Source: Latrodectus hesperus
Lineage: Eukaryota > Arthropoda > Arachnida > Araneae > Theridiidae
NCBI GenBank assembly: GCA_037975125.1
Contig: CM075857.1
Span: 26,518,082-26,582,081, forward strand
Reading direction: 5' to 3'
DNA: 64,000 nucleotides
In this document: in pieces, positions 24,010 to 36,579 of the stretch
Numbering within the stretch: the stretch's first letter is position 1
How the letters are laid out: each line of letters begins with the position of its first letter
Position numbers and translations under genes: made by a program
The notes under the pieces: model-generated
Databases searched by the model: none
What the model saw: the letters and a program-made list of their open reading frames with translations, nothing else
Told to the model about the DNA's origin: nothing

Positions 24010-25050
24010 GTCTGATTCTGAACAAAAGGGACTCGTTTTTCTATTCAAAAAACAACATAAAAATTAATGGCCGATGACAGTCTTTGGTAGGAACAATTCT
24101 TGCTTTATTACTTTGTCCCTTTCACATTCGAAAATATTTATGTCTTGTGCAAATTTGCCTGTCGTACGACTTAAAGAATAGTTATTTTATGTTCTGAGGG
24201 TGTAGCTTATATGCATAAAATATCTTATGAGGGAAGGCAGGGTTGATATAAAGAATGGGAAAGCATACTGTGGGTGATAAAATATATTACAAACCATAAA
24301 AAAACGCGCGAAGAGTTTTCTATGGTCATGGGTACTCGATATTAAACAAATATTCTCTGTATAATTCGCTTTCTTTTTTCGTTTATAAAATTTCTGGGTT
24401 TTTTATTTTTTACACATTTGAATTTGATTTTTCAAAACAAACAGAAATAACTAACTGAAATACCTAAAAAAATCTTATATTTTAGTTTGATGAACTGATA
24501 TAAGACCTATAAAAATATTAATAGTTATAATAATTTATTATAATAAACTTTATTATAGGAAGAAATAAATAGTTGGATATCTCTTTTAAAAATGTGATGA
24601 TAAAAAATTTGCTTTTGTTATGTTTTGTTTAGTACTGGCAATTTCATTTAGCGATATTATCACCTGTGCCGGTGAAATGGAATAATAGTTATTTTTCATG
24701 TCTCCTGACAATTTATTCCTTTTTGGATTAATTTTCTTTCTGACAGGTGATAGAACATACCACGTTACATTTCTGGAGTGCAACTAATAATCGGTCTAGG
24801 CTAAATGATCAGCGCTATAGTCTTTCATTTAACAGTTCATGTATTAAAAACTCAATTGAAATGTGGATATTTCTCTTGGTTTTTAATCTACTTTACACTT
24901 TAAATTTTAGTCTAATCATCCCATGTGTGCAAAAAACTGTAAAGATGGGAAACTGATGTGTAGAAATAAAGCGTTTGCTTTTTTAAGCCATAATAAAACC
25001 AATGCTTCAAAATTTGGCACAGATGCAGAACAATCTTTTTGATGCACGTC
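24010..25050. other. AT-rich non-coding stretch
   Basis: No gene seen. The small frames at 24586-24956 on both strands lack coding composition. Confidence 0.6.
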
Positions 25051-25055
25051 TGAAT

Positions 25056-25200
25056 TCTTTGGCGATTAAAAAATATCGCCAAGATGGCGCAATTGTTACG
25101 TCATAGTTTTTTTCTAAATAAGTAAATTAAATCCGATTAATTACAAATAATAATTATAAAATTATAAAATATTAAGTTTTAAAAAAATTAAGTTTTTTAT
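25056..25200. repeat. degenerate dispersed repeat, copy 1
   Basis: It begins with a short hairpin (TTGGCGAT ... ATCGCCAA) and shares with 26866-27000 the ordered blocks 'tttggcgatt', 'caattg', 'tttctaaataa..aa', 'taaatcc.att' and 'caaa.aata'. It is probably a decayed non-autonomous element; the family is unknown. Confidence 0.5.
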
Positions 25201-25304
25201 CCTCGCAAGAATTTTAATGAAAATGATTTCTTAAAAGATAATGTTCTAAAGTGCCTGGTAATGACATATTAACTACTAAATCCAAAATAGAATGTTGTTG
25301 AATA

Positions 25305-25996
25305 CAGTGGGTGATCGGTTAACGAACAGTTTGGACTGTGAACTCATCAGACAACGAATATTTTAACTAAAGATTTTTGTGTTCGAACAACGAACACATA
25401 TTCGGATAACGAATTCTAACGAACACTTCTCGACTCTCAGAGCATGATGTGCAGGGTTGCCAAACTTAACGGACCAAAAATCATGTTTCATCTCTCTTGA
25501 ATTATGTTGCTTGCCGATTGAACTTCAAAGTTCTATACTGGAAAAATTCTTAATACAATATTTATTGCCAAAGTACACTATCAGTTTCGGTTTTGAGTTC
25601 ATTCATTGAAGATATGGGTACAATGGTCTTAGAATGGCGCCCAAACCAAGCTGTTATCAGTAAGGTTAGGTATCTTTACAATAACAATGCTTTGAATCAC
25701 TTCCGAAAAATCTAAAAAAAGAGAAAAAAGCAATCGACAGTGGACATGTTCTTTAATGCCTCATAAGCAAAAAATGAAAAGGACTGATTAATATGCAAAA
25801 CTATATGTATATATTATTTTTTAATAAACTTACTAAGAAATTAATCATCCTTTTTTTAACTTAATTTTTAGTGTCTCTAGAACGAATGAATCAACTTCAC
25901 AAAGAAATGTATGGTAAATCGATGATCGGTTAATGAACAATTGAGATAACGAACATAGTCTTTAACGGAATATGTTCGTTAACATATCATTTACTG
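25305..25996 (+). mobile_element. pogo/Tigger-like deletion derivative with terminal inverted repeats
   Basis: The left end CAGTGGGTGATCGGTTAACG and the right end (read inward) CAGTAAATGATATGTTAACG form ~24-bp terminal inverted repeats, both followed by AACA. Extra 'acgaaca' words are clustered near both termini. Inside, at about 25708-25772 (+), a frame reads KKKRKKQSTVDMFFNAS then stop, like the C-terminal tail of pogo/Tigger/jerky transposases. TA precedes the left end as expected for a TA duplication, but TC follows the right end, so the TSD is decayed. About 0.7 kb is too short for an intact transposase. Confidence 0.6.
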
Positions 25997-26040
25997 TCCC
26001 TTTACCATTTCCAATTTTTCAGAAGCAATAAGAAATCTAA

Positions 26041-26304
26041 GTGAAAAGGAAAACTGTAAAATCCACTAAAATATTTACCAAATTTAAAAACGCATCAAAA
26101 TTATTATACATCTATGCTCAAAGTTTAATTGGACTACAGTATTTGATATTTATTCATTTATTTTTTGGAATATTCTGCTTTGCATTTTCTGTTCTAATTT
26201 TCTTTTCGTCGACAAAAGCAGACTTTGATCTCAGGAATTCAGAATCTTGCACGTCAGAATTGCAGTGCAATGAATGGAATGCCATCAAAAAGAAAAGTCA
26301 ACAT
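26041..26304. other. open frame without recognisable product
   Basis: A plus-strand frame (26041-26325, no ATG at its start) encodes a hydrophobic segment followed by Cys-containing residues. Composition matches the flanks. Regarded as probably non-coding. Confidence 0.3.
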
Positions 26305-26307
26305 TTA

Positions 26308-26565
26308 ATAGTTAGGCTTAATTGAAAATGCAAGCAAATAGTTGAAGAATAAAAAGTAGGTTATTGCTGTTAAGAACGATGTCTTCCTCTTCATGTCCTT
26401 GAGCAGCATCCCCATTTTATTTTCGAATACGCGTAGTTTGCTGCTAGCCATTGACGAGGACATTGTTTTATTGTTGGACATACTCCGTGACCTGTGACCG
26501 GCGAAAGCGAAGTGGGGGACGTCGCTAGGGTCGCCGACCTTCGCAAAAGTCACGGAGCAGAAGAA
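26308..26565 (-). CDS. possible exon in a GC/CpG-rich block, unrecognised
   Basis: The minus strand is open for over 80 codons, with G/C-ending codons over 26380-26560. The peptide includes a Ser/Met-rich segment, with an ATG whose first base is at 26481, then an amphipathic 'FENKMGMLLKDMKRK' stretch. The last ~20 codons become AT-rich and hydrophobic, so the true 3' boundary may be earlier, yet no GT donor is found before the stop. No family recognised. It could be an exon, a 5' UTR/promoter island or a relic. Confidence 0.3.
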
Positions 26566-26865
26566 AAGGTCTTTGATTTCGAGTTCATTAAATTGTCAAC
26601 TAAACAGAGTTTTGCAAATTAACATAGTTAAGAAAAATGGTGCTTTGTATTTTTATTGACATTTCACTTGCAAGCCTAACAGCTTTTAAAAATGGGAAAA
26701 AAAATCAAAATGGTATTTTTTTTATTTTTTTATTCTAGCAATATGAACAGGAATGCTCAGTTTCCCTGAACGAGATGTGTTAATTGTAAATATAATTCAT
26801 TTCAATGCACTAATAAGTAGCTTCAGTACAGATGCCGTATAATATTTTATTAGGTGTTTTTTTAG

Positions 26866-27000
26866 TTCTTTTGGCGATTTACAAATGACGCCAAATTAAG
26901 TCAATTGCTCATTTAATAGTTTCTATCTAAATAATTAAACTAAATCCTATTACTGACAAAAAATATGAATAAAATTATGCTATATTAGAATTTAAAATAA
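26866..27000. repeat. degenerate dispersed repeat, copy 2
   Basis: Partner of 25056-25200 in the same orientation, about 1.8 kb apart, with the pogo-like element lying between them. Confidence 0.5.
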
Positions 27001-27527
27001 TGGAAAATTCATATGAATTATCCTCAAAAAATAGAACGAAAAAAATGCGCTGTTGAAACGAAATGTTTTATATGGTTTCGCGATGGCGTATCCGCTAATG
27101 TTGCCGAAATAGGCTCGTTTCTATTTATATCTTATCTGGATCTTCTCCATATGATTTTTTATTTGAATAATATAACATGACATTTTATAATAAGAAAAAT
27201 ATCGTAACATTTTAGAAATTTAATTTGATAATCTTATTTGCGCATTTGGGTGTAATTCTTGTGTAATCTGACGTTAAATGGACATCATTTTATGCCAAAA
27301 ATTAAATGCTGGCCGAAAAATCGTTAGTCTTATGATATCTTTTTATTTCATCCAAAGTATTGTACATTTAAACTAAAATAAAAAGCAAATAAATAACCTT
27401 TCATTATTAAACGTAAATTTATTAACAGAATAAATCGCGGAAACATCAAACGCCTGTTAATTTTAAGCAAAGTGAAGAGGTTAATTTTGAAGATTGAAAA
27501 CTATCATGCTGAGATGATTTATACGTG

Positions 27528-27528
<1 letters not shown>

Positions 27529-27609
<81 letters not shown>
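27529..27609. repeat. (AT)n microsatellite
   Basis: About 80 bases of TA dinucleotide. The Ile/Tyr frame over it is an artefact. Confidence 0.98.
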
Positions 27610-27611
<2 letters not shown>

Positions 27612-27964
27612 AAATTACTTACAGTTCAATGTCATTCGCAACTGTCGAGTAACATGATTCGAGGATTCTCAACTCAGATGTCGACAGCGCCATTTGATCA
27701 TGATGTTGGCGCCTGCGAGCGCAGCGCCCCCTTTGAGTCATAAAAAAGAAACCGGCAGTAGCCATTGAGAGTCGGAGAAATAAAGTGTGTGTTTTTAAAC
27801 AGTCCTTGAGTGAGTGTTAATTGAGTTAAAACTGAGCTATTAACACATGATTTAAAATATTTTGATTTTTCCCTGTATTGAGTAGCTTTGATCACTAGAA
27901 AATAAGTATATAGAAGTGTGTAATTCCTATTAGAAATGTTTAATAAGAATGTGACCTAACCTAT

Positions 27965-28035
27965 GGGCTACAGTAACCTGGTGGGTAAAAAGGTCATTAT
28001 TGTGGCCGGAAGATAGTGGGTTTCACATACCTGAC
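27965..28035 (+). mobile_element. diverged SINE-A head
   Basis: 'aacctggtgggtaaaaaggt' followed by 'ggccggaagatagtgggttt' and 'cctgactcatc' resembles the SINE-A tRNA-like head in order and spacing. Beyond this the similarity fades. Confidence 0.4.
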
Positions 28036-28199
28036 TCATCTAAACACATTATCATTGTCTTTTCACGCTGAAAGTTCCAGAAGGTTAATTATCTCTCCAC
28101 TTGTATATGATGAGGAGTAAACCTTCAGCTCATGTGTCAACTTCGTCGTTTGAAATGGTCAAAGCAGCAAATATTGCGAGTTTATTTAATAAAAATAAT

Positions 28200-31100
28200 T
28201 TAATATTTTGTGCCTGATATTTTTTAGTACCTAATATTGGCATAAAATAGATTTATGTATAATTTTATAGCTTCCTTGTCTTTTGTACCTAAAAATGTAG
28301 TTTGTTATTTTTTTTATTTTACTTTTCTCATTTTATATTTTTATTTATTTTAGATTCCTTTATTGAAGTAAATTCCGTGTTTGCGAGCGTATTGAATATA
28401 TTAATCCTTTAACGATTGCAAAGTATTTCAAGTAATATATAGGAAAGGTGAGTATTTTACGCCCAAAAATGAATAGAGTTTTATTGTTTGAATAGATTGC
28501 ATTTTTATACTTACTTGTTTTTTGTCTTTTTGTTCGTTGTTGATTTTAAAAATTGCAATAATTAATAATCTTGATTGAGGAGAATAATAGATTACATATT
28601 ACTAGTAAGATATAAAATACATATAAATGAATATATGTTTTTATTATATATATGTTATATATTTAAAAAATGAATATATATATATAGCACACACACATAA
28701 AAGCTTATAATATAAAATAAACTTAAATATTTATTTTATATAAAATTGAATTCACTATTTATTGAATTTAACCAATATAAGTTTCCCCAGTTAATACATC
28801 AACACTCTAATACGAATTTAATTCTAATGCTCATAATAACAGATAAAAATGAATTTCTCAAAAAAAAATTTTTTTTTCTTAGAAAGTATATACAAAAAAT
28901 ATTCTAGTATTATAACACTTTTCAAAAATTATTGTTAACTTTTACTTTCTTTTTACATGCATGCCAAATTTTAGGTTTTTAATTTATATGAAAAAAATTA
29001 CTCCTTGAGAACAAATTTCGTAACTTTTTTTTAGGGTTTTTTTCTGATTACTTTTTATATAATAATTTTCCTTAATTTTCGATATTTTACATAATATTTA
29101 TATTTGTGCACAAATTCCAAATTCTTGATATTATACTATGTCATATGTATCAAAATATTGATACCTTTGTCGTACATCTAAGGTCAATTAGAATTTGGAA
29201 CATAACTCTTTTTTGTATGGAATCCCATTTCAATGGACAAAACGGAAGAAAATTTTTCCGCTTTTACTGATGATAGTCAACAGCAATATCATCAAATTTA
29301 CTGTTTAATTTCAATTGAAATATTTTGTAACATGAATATTTACCCAGAAACACTGTCATACACGTGAGAATCATGCTAAAATATTTGAAACACATTTAGT
29401 TTTTCCGTGTAATTTTTACGAAATTTTAGGAATTTGAAAAGTTTTCGCCAACATCAATGTATTTCTGTAAAGGAATTTTCCAAAGATTAAATGCTTTAAG
29501 TCATTTACTTCTTAAAATCGAGGAAAAAGTACATTTGTGTTGCCATCAATTAAATTGAAAATAATTTCTCTTTTAAATTTAAAAATTACCAAAAGTTTAA
29601 TGCAGCTAGATCATTGAAAAAGGGCAAATGTCTTTAAGCTTTGAGTTGTGCTTTTATTCAAAAACCTCGACTACCAATCTTGCTGAATGAAAAAAATACA
29701 TTCCAACTTGATGACTTTAACCTGTCCTATACTTCTAAAAAAGATGCCTTACATTATTTTTAATGCATGTCATCTTCTTCAAATTGTGGTCATAGAATCA
29801 ATTTCAGAGACCCATTCCTTACTTTCTCGATTTGATGAATTGTCAAAAAATGCCATGTATCTTTTGTAACCAACTAAGATGTTAGAAATAATGCGTTAAT
29901 ATCAATCTTTAAATAATTTAAGGTTAAATTTTTATTGATTCTGAGACACTCCGCTTTTTGATGCTCATTTAAAATTATGGTGAAACTAATGGAAAATTAT
30001 TTCATTCCTATGCAATTTTTCATGAATAATTTTATGTATGACACCGGACTCGAAACTAAGTTAATTTTGCATCATTTGATAAATACAGTGTTTATGAACC
30101 ATTAAAATTTTCTGCATGATGATACATTGTCTGGAATTACAATCGACAAGTCTTTCTGTGTTCTTCATTGCAACCTCTTCGAAATTCTTTCAATCGTATC
30201 TGGATACATTATCATACAAAGACTCTTTATCACAAATGCCTATTGTAGACATTTAATGCTTTCTTCTTGATTTAATTCTTATTTCAAAACATATAAATTC
30301 CAGCCACAAGCTCTTATGCCTATTCCAATTTTCCATTGGTCTAAAATTTATTCTACGCTTTATTGTTTGTGATTGTCTGATTAAAAATCGTCTGAAATGA
30401 TAAAATATTAATTTTTTTATTCGAATCATCGAATTTTTTCTCTATTTTTTTCTGGTCTGCAAGTATTTTGAAGATTTCAGAGTGAACCTTTGTATTATTA
30501 CTTTCTGAAATATAACTTTTTATTCTAAATCAAGACATTATTTCCCCATACATTTCATTGATAAAATAAAATGACTTCATTTATAATTTTTTTTCATTAC
30601 TTCGAAAATATTTGTCGGAAAAATTAACAAAGATGGAAGGAATTTTATAAAGCAAACGATTAAATAAAAACAAACGATTCAGTTCATTCAGCAACTCGTG
30701 CTAAAACTAAATAAATCGCTGAAGCGTTAATAATTGCTGAAATCTATTAGTGGGGAAACACTGCTCGTTCTTCTGTTCACGCGGAAGCAGATCGCTGAGT
30801 GTGACCGACTCAAGACAACATTTCGTGTGATTGTTTTTCCGTAAATCGGAATCAAAATAGAACGAATTTTGTGACCCAAAAATAATGCAGATTCTTTATG
30901 AGACTCCTAGAATATAAGTTTAGAAACTTATAGAGATGTGGACATTTCTTGCATATCGAATATGAGTCAGAGAACTTCTTAATATTAGAAAATAGCGTGA
31001 TTTCTTTTCTTCGCCATTAAAACTTATTCATTGAATGTAGTGTGAAACACTCTATACATAGTCTCCAATTTATGCTTCTTTTACATTTCTACATCTCTTC

Positions 31101-31990
31101 AGCACATTTTTAATAATCAAGAGTAAACTATTAAATTCATCTGATGCAAAGCTTGCAAGAGTGATTGATAAAGGAAGATTTCATTCTTACATCACATTGA
31201 TTAATTCGTTTTCATTGATAGATCTTTCTTGAACTTGAATTTTGTACATTAATTGTTCTTAAAATTTTTCTTAGGGTTTGTGTATTTAATATATAGGTGA
31301 CACACTTTATAATATCCATCTTAAATGTTTGTTATTTAATCATTGCGGTCTTGTAAAATGTAGCGAATTTTTGATTTTCCAAAGATTTTTCACTTTATAA
31401 TTTTAACCTTTTTTGTAAATATTATTTTTAATATTAATTATGTTCAAAGAAAATAGAAATTTATCTATTACATAAATCTTTGATAAGTTTGATATTAAAT
31501 TCGTAAAATCAAAATTGGTACTCAAAATTTTATTGAAACGACCTTTTCCTTCCACAACTTTTTGGAATTTCCAACTGAGCTGAATACTTTAGCCTTCAAT
31601 TCGACAATTTATACTTTCAATTCTCATTTCTCGTTTATGGGTGTTTGTAAGGGGTTGGAGTCTACTTTAAACTGTAAATTACAATCCAATTAGTTCTAGT
31701 AGACTAAAAGTAACAATCAAAGATCGAAATTCTATTTAAAAAGTGCTTCTTTTGTGTTGCATGAATAATGGAAATGATTTGATCTTAAGTTTTAAATGTT
31801 ACCATTATGAATGTTACAGTCAATTCCGTTGCATTATAAATTACTCCATCGAATTTGAATGAGATAATCTCTTCGATTAATTTTGAAGAATAAAGAAACA
31901 ATATTTTATATATAACAGATATATTAACAATATCCACATTTTCGTTATCATTCAATAAAATAAATAATTATGAATATTTTACTACAAAGT
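28200..31990. other. long AT-rich non-coding stretch
   Basis: No gene or recognisable element. The 29687-29869 frame is A/T-biased. A modestly GC-richer patch at 30760-30850 has no clear reading frame. Confidence 0.65.
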
Positions 31991-31994
31991 AAGA

Positions 31995-32620
31995 AATTTA
32001 AATTTTATTTCTTTTATTAATGCATTCTCATATCATAAAGTGCAATTATAACCTATCATAAAGTAAGCATGATAAAAAATAGAAAATTGAAAATCTTTCT
32101 TGAAAGAAAAAAACGATATTTTAGTTTAAATTTTATTTCTTTTATTAATGCATTCTCACCTATCATAAAGTAAGCATAATAAAAAGAAATACGACATCGA
32201 AAATCTTTCTTGAAAGAAAAAAAAAAGATATTTTAATTAAAATTTTATTTTTTTTATTAATGCATTCTCATATCATAAAGTGCAATTATAACCTATTATA
32301 AAATAAGCATAATAAAAAATAGAAAATTGAAAATCTTTCTTGAAAGAACAAAAGGATATTTTAGTTAAAATTTCATTTCTTTTATTAATGCATTCTCACA
32401 TATCATAAAGTAAGCATAATAAAAAGAAATACGAAATCGAAAATCTTTCTTGAAAGAAAAAAAAAAGAAATTTTAATTAAAATTTTATTTTTTTTATTAA
32501 TGCATTCTGATATCATAAAGTGTAATAATCGTATATCATAAAGTAAGCACAATAAAAAAAATACAAAATCGAAAATCTTTCTTGAAAGAAAATAAGGGTA
32601 TTATAATTTAATTTTTCTCA
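31995..32620. repeat. higher-order tandem array, 240-bp dimer of 128- and 112-bp units
   Basis: The word 'tgcattctcayatcataaag' recurs at 32021, 32149, 32261, 32389 and 32501, with alternating spacings of 128, 112, 128 and 112. Type-1 units contain an extra 'tgcaattataacctat' segment. Type-2 units have 'aaaaagaaatacgamatcg'. All share 'gaaaatctttcttgaaag', itself a short inverted repeat (CTTTC..GAAAG). A sixth partial unit follows to 32620. Confidence 0.95.
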
Positions 32621-32639
32621 TATCATAAAATGTTCAAAG

Positions 32640-33190
32640 TTTCTTTTTTTTTTTTGAGAAAGATTTAAAAGCGTTAATCCTTTCTTTCATCCTATAATTG
32701 GAAGTACATGTTTGATGATTGTTATTTAATACATCTTTAACACCAAGTAATGTAAGTAAATATTTTTGAATAGATTGCTTTTTGAATGGAAAAATATGTA
32801 TTAATGGCTTTTTCACTCCATTTGATCCGTTAAACTGTTCAATAGTTATAAAAAGCGGTAACTAATTTCACTAATAAGATTAATTGTATTATTTTCTTTT
32901 TGAAACCAAATTTGTGTGCTATATTTAATTTACTTTTTATGAATAATTTTAGCTTAAAATAAATAAGACATTATTTTTTATGACTCTAGAATAATTAAAA
33001 ATATATATTTCTTTTTATGCTGAACTATAAACACAAACAAAATTCAGTAAAATCTAATAAAATTGTAATATTTTACGATTTCGAATTGTGTTCGGTTTTA
33101 CATTGAGATATTTTTTCCAGTTGATAAAATTCTATATGACTTTTTATTAAAGTCCTGAAAAAAAGAGGGAAAAAAAAAGAATAGCAATGT
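32640..33190. other. AT-rich non-coding stretch
   Basis: Nothing recognised. Confidence 0.6.
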
Positions 33191-33202
33191 GTTTAATATT
33201 CA

Positions 33203-33367
33203 GATGGCAGCAGTGTCGCGTACGGAATGTGACATCGAGCAATTTATTGTGAATCATTTCATTTTTCCCTCAGTTGATTTATGTGGAAATTTTTTGGCTA
33301 GCCTGTGGCTATATGAAAAGAATAAATGAGCTTATCATATGGAGTTGGTTACAGTTACATTCACAAG
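33203..33367 (+). other. possible exon region with good splice sites
   Basis: 'catttttccctcag' ending at 33273 is a strong acceptor and CAAG|GTATTC at 33367/33368 a donor. The 94 bases between are open in one frame, giving a hydrophobic/aromatic peptide. An ATG frame starting at 33203 in a GC-richer patch overlaps it in another frame (about 42 codons). The two readings are mutually exclusive, so strand and frame remain uncertain. Confidence 0.25.
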
Positions 33368-33479
33368 GTATTCCATTTCAGAAGTTACTGTGGAATTCGA
33401 CCTTACTCGATGAACTTGTAAAGTGCGTGCTGAGTATATATAATTTCAGAGATTAACTTTATTGAGGATCATAAAACGT

Positions 33480-34430
33480 CTTCATAAAGACAAAGACGAA
33501 ACATTCCAGAATAGAGTATTCAGTGTTAACTGACAATGAATTCTTCTTTGGCGCAGTTACTTGAAATTTTCCTTCAAATGAGAGTCAGCACGAGTGAATT
33601 CCAAACTACACACCCTTAAGCTAAAAATAGCCTAGTGAGTGTCTAAGCGGTCCAGTTACTACTGTTTCTTTTCTTTGATCTTAAAAGAGAAACCAATGTC
33701 AAGCCACTGCATTTTTCTATATCTCAGGAAACCTGCAATTCAGTTGTTGATGAATTACAGTATTTTCAGTATTATAAAAAGCACTGTTTTTCTTTGAAAA
33801 TATGCCTCAAAAACGGGTAATGTCTAGTACGCCGATACTCAATTTTTGATTATATTCGCTTCTTAGAAATTTCTTCTATTCGGAATTAGGCGATTTTTTT
33901 CTTGTTTTGTTGCAGAGTTTGGGAATATTACATTTATGTAGATTTCATAGAATAGCGCTGTCATCAACGATCAAGACCCTATTCTTTTCAACCTTTGTGA
34001 AGGACTATTAAATGTGAAACTTTTGCTGTCTAATTTTCTTAAATTTTTGGCTATTTATATCTCATATAAAACCTCGGGACGGCTATAACGTAAAGCTACG
34101 TATTATAATACGGCGCTGTACACAAGCTAGTTGGGATTACGTACTCTAAAGAACATATCAACAGGGAAAAAGTTGTTGAATTTTATCGATTCACGAAAAT
34201 CAGATTTATTTTAACTTGCAGAAATAGAAACATAGACTGACATTTGTTATGCCTTCTAACAAAATTATAACTTTAAAACGTACCAAAAGTTTTAGTGTTG
34301 TAACTTTAGAAGAACTCTATTAGTGATGTTGTAAATAAAATCTTTTTCAAAGTAGCGTATTGCTTTATATTTTAAATACTGTAAATTCATTACAATAATG
34401 AGTGATAAAGTTTTGTCTTAAAAAAATGTG
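33480..34430. other. AT-rich non-coding stretch
   Basis: No gene seen. Confidence 0.6.
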
Positions 34431-34437
34431 TGTATAA

Positions 34438-34492
34438 ACAGGAGGTGCATCTTATAGGCCGATGTGTCTTATACACTCGGGTTACGGTATTT
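34438..34492. mobile_element. possible DNA-transposon terminal motif
   Basis: 'gtgcatcttataggccgatg' is followed by 'tgtcttatacactcgggtta' and 'cggtatttt'. Such repeated '(g/t)tcttata' words next to a cggtattt end are typical of termini of a widespread animal DNA-transposon family (recollection, not verified). No partner terminus was found upstream. Confidence 0.3.
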
Positions 34493-34602
34493 TAAAGTCT
34501 TGCTTCACAGAATATTTCATTTCCAGTCGTAATATGTTCTAGAAATTTGAGCATTCCAACTACTATCTCTTTACAAAGAACTGTGTTCTGAGAAAGGGGT
34601 CG

Positions 34603-34888
34603 TTGTTGTTGCACCAGCATGCTTCCCTCTGAATTGTACTCTATCAGTTAGATAGAAACAGCTGGGTGGAGTCTTCCGTGAATTTGAAGCAGAAACCAAG
34701 CAGAAGACTCCAATGCTTGGCGCGCCACCCCTGAAATATCATTTCACATGGAGGACATTGCGACCGCGCCTAGTTTTAACGAGTCCCAGCCGCCATTAGC
34801 AAACACGACTGATCTTCGGTTCAGTTGGGATTCGAATTCACTATCTTCCGATAATGAGAACGACGCCCTAACCAATCAAGCTAGCTAA
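34603..34888 (-). mobile_element. SINE-A copy, type 2 tail, minus strand
   Basis: Full-length match to the reverse complement of the 61-kb copy. It has a (CAA)n-type tail (GTTGTTGTTGCACC on this strand), 'agcatgcttccct', the 'gggtggagtcttc' block, 'atcatttcacatgg', 'ccgccattagc', 'ggattcgaattcac' and the head end near 34888. TSDs are not evident. Confidence 0.85.
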
Positions 34889-34989
34889 GAATGTGGAAAT
34901 GGTAATGATGAAAATTTTTCAAATAGTGTGAAGCAAACTCGTCGGGGAACAATAAAACAAATTCGTTTTGTCTCAATTTCCCCCTCTCA

Positions 34990-36120
34990 GAAACCATTTA
35001 ATCTATTAAATAATCGATCTTTCGATCTGTTAAGCCACTAAAACGCATATCTTTATATAGAAGGAAAATGAGAAATTTTCTAACTCTGCACAAGCGAAAT
35101 TCCAGTTCTAAGAATGATTAATTTTTAGAATTAATATATCACATTACTGAATGTCAATATTTAATCTATATTATCTTGGTACAAAATTCACATATATCAT
35201 CGTTTCTTTCGCATATTCATTGAAAGGAATCACATATAAGTAATGTAATTAACATAAAGTTAACTATAGCAGCAAACTTACTCATAATTTTGACGTTTAA
35301 CTACTTATATTTATCTGTTCTGGGGATATATTTAACATGTTATTGTACAATATCAACACAACAAGCATTTCTGAACATATTATGTCAAATACAAAATATC
35401 TTTATTAAAACTGATATAATCACTATATAATGCAAATTATAAATATTCCTGATTACTAAAATAAGAAATTCTCAAGCATTTATAATTACGAAATCCGGAA
35501 TGGATAAAAGCCAGGAACTGTTATTGGTAACTGCTACCGAAGATTAAAACCTTATTATCTATGGTATTAAAAATAATCTCTGAATGTTTTTTTTCCAAAT
35601 TTTATTCCATAAATAGTCTTTAAGGAAATCTATTCTTTAGATTATGAGTTCTTTTACATTATTTATTCATTCTCTTTGAGCAATTTCCCGTTTGGAAGGA
35701 TTGATTAATCGAAATGAGGATTTTCAACAACAGTGAAATGCTGGAACGTGATCCGAATTTTTAGCAATTTTTTTATTGTAGCCTACACAATAAATCCTTA
35801 GTCCGATATATTCAGCATATCTTTCTTTTCTTTCAATCTATTCATTACAATCCAATAAACTATTGAATATTTAAGCAAATGTCAGAGAAATAAAAATAAT
35901 CTTAAATCAAAAGCTTTTGATCAGTCACCTTATCAGTATTGGTGGGAATAGAAGGCATTAAGTTCTAATTCTGTACTTTTATTTATAATGTTATTTAGTC
36001 AACAAATAAAGAAGTTTCCAACTATTGTTTCTTAATGTTATAAATAATATTTTTCTGTGCTGTGAAATTCTCATAATATCGTATTAAAACTTGATTTTAA
36101 CTTGATGAGAGCATTAATAA
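34990..36120. other. AT-rich non-coding stretch
   Basis: No gene or element recognised. Confidence 0.65.
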
Positions 36121-36214
36121 AATAATTGATTAGAAAAATATTACTCAAAAGCCGAAATTTCCTGCAAAATTTTAGAAACTTCAAAGCCTTTCATAACTTT
36201 AAGTTATTATTCAA

Positions 36215-36432
36215 CCAGTTGGTGGTTAGTTTGGTTTCGGTTTGGTTTCTTTGTCGCTCAACGGTCATTTTTTGCACACGAAGGCTAATTAGACCGGGAC
36301 TTACGGCTTAAAGTGGATTCCGAACCACTACAAACATCCATGCCCAATGTGGGATTCGAACCCACGAACTGTTGAACCGAAGGCAAGAGCGCTAACCATT
36401 CGGCTGCCAGCTCGGCCCAGTTGGTGGTTAGT
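36215..36432 (-). mobile_element. SINE-C copy with perfect 16-bp target duplication, minus strand
   Basis: The body at 36231-36416 is flanked by identical CCAGTTGGTGGTTAGT (36215-36230 and 36417-36432). On the minus strand it begins GGCCGAGCTGGCAGCCGAAT, carries a tRNA-like B box 'ggttcgaatccc', then 'gtggttcggaatccacttta', and ends with a (CAAAC)-like tail. It is about 186 bp long. The perfect TSD and the near identity to 62263-62440 indicate a relatively young insertion made by LINE machinery, as is general for SINEs. The plus-strand frames here are artefacts. Confidence 0.95.
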
Positions 36433-36579
36433 AATTTATAAAATTAACAAAGATATAAATTTAGTGATAGGTGAAGAAAATTGGCAAACATTACCACTAA
36501 CATTTAGCATAAGATTGTTAACTTTTTATATTTTCATCCTATTTTTTATCATTATTAATAATAAAATTTTCTAACTATC

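Noticed and set aside
28855..28885. A-run/T-run palindrome
   Set aside because: Homopolymer pairing in AT-rich DNA is expected by chance.
36231..36416. tRNA-like sequences with B boxes (36.3, 61.1, 62.3, 53.4 kb) as true tRNA genes
   Set aside because: They form heads of dispersed ~190-375-bp elements with TSDs and non-tRNA tails, and lack a complete cloverleaf.
36126..36574. Plus-strand ORFs over the SINE-C copy, and similar ones at 62164-62712
   Set aside because: They are translations of antisense or sense SINE sequence.
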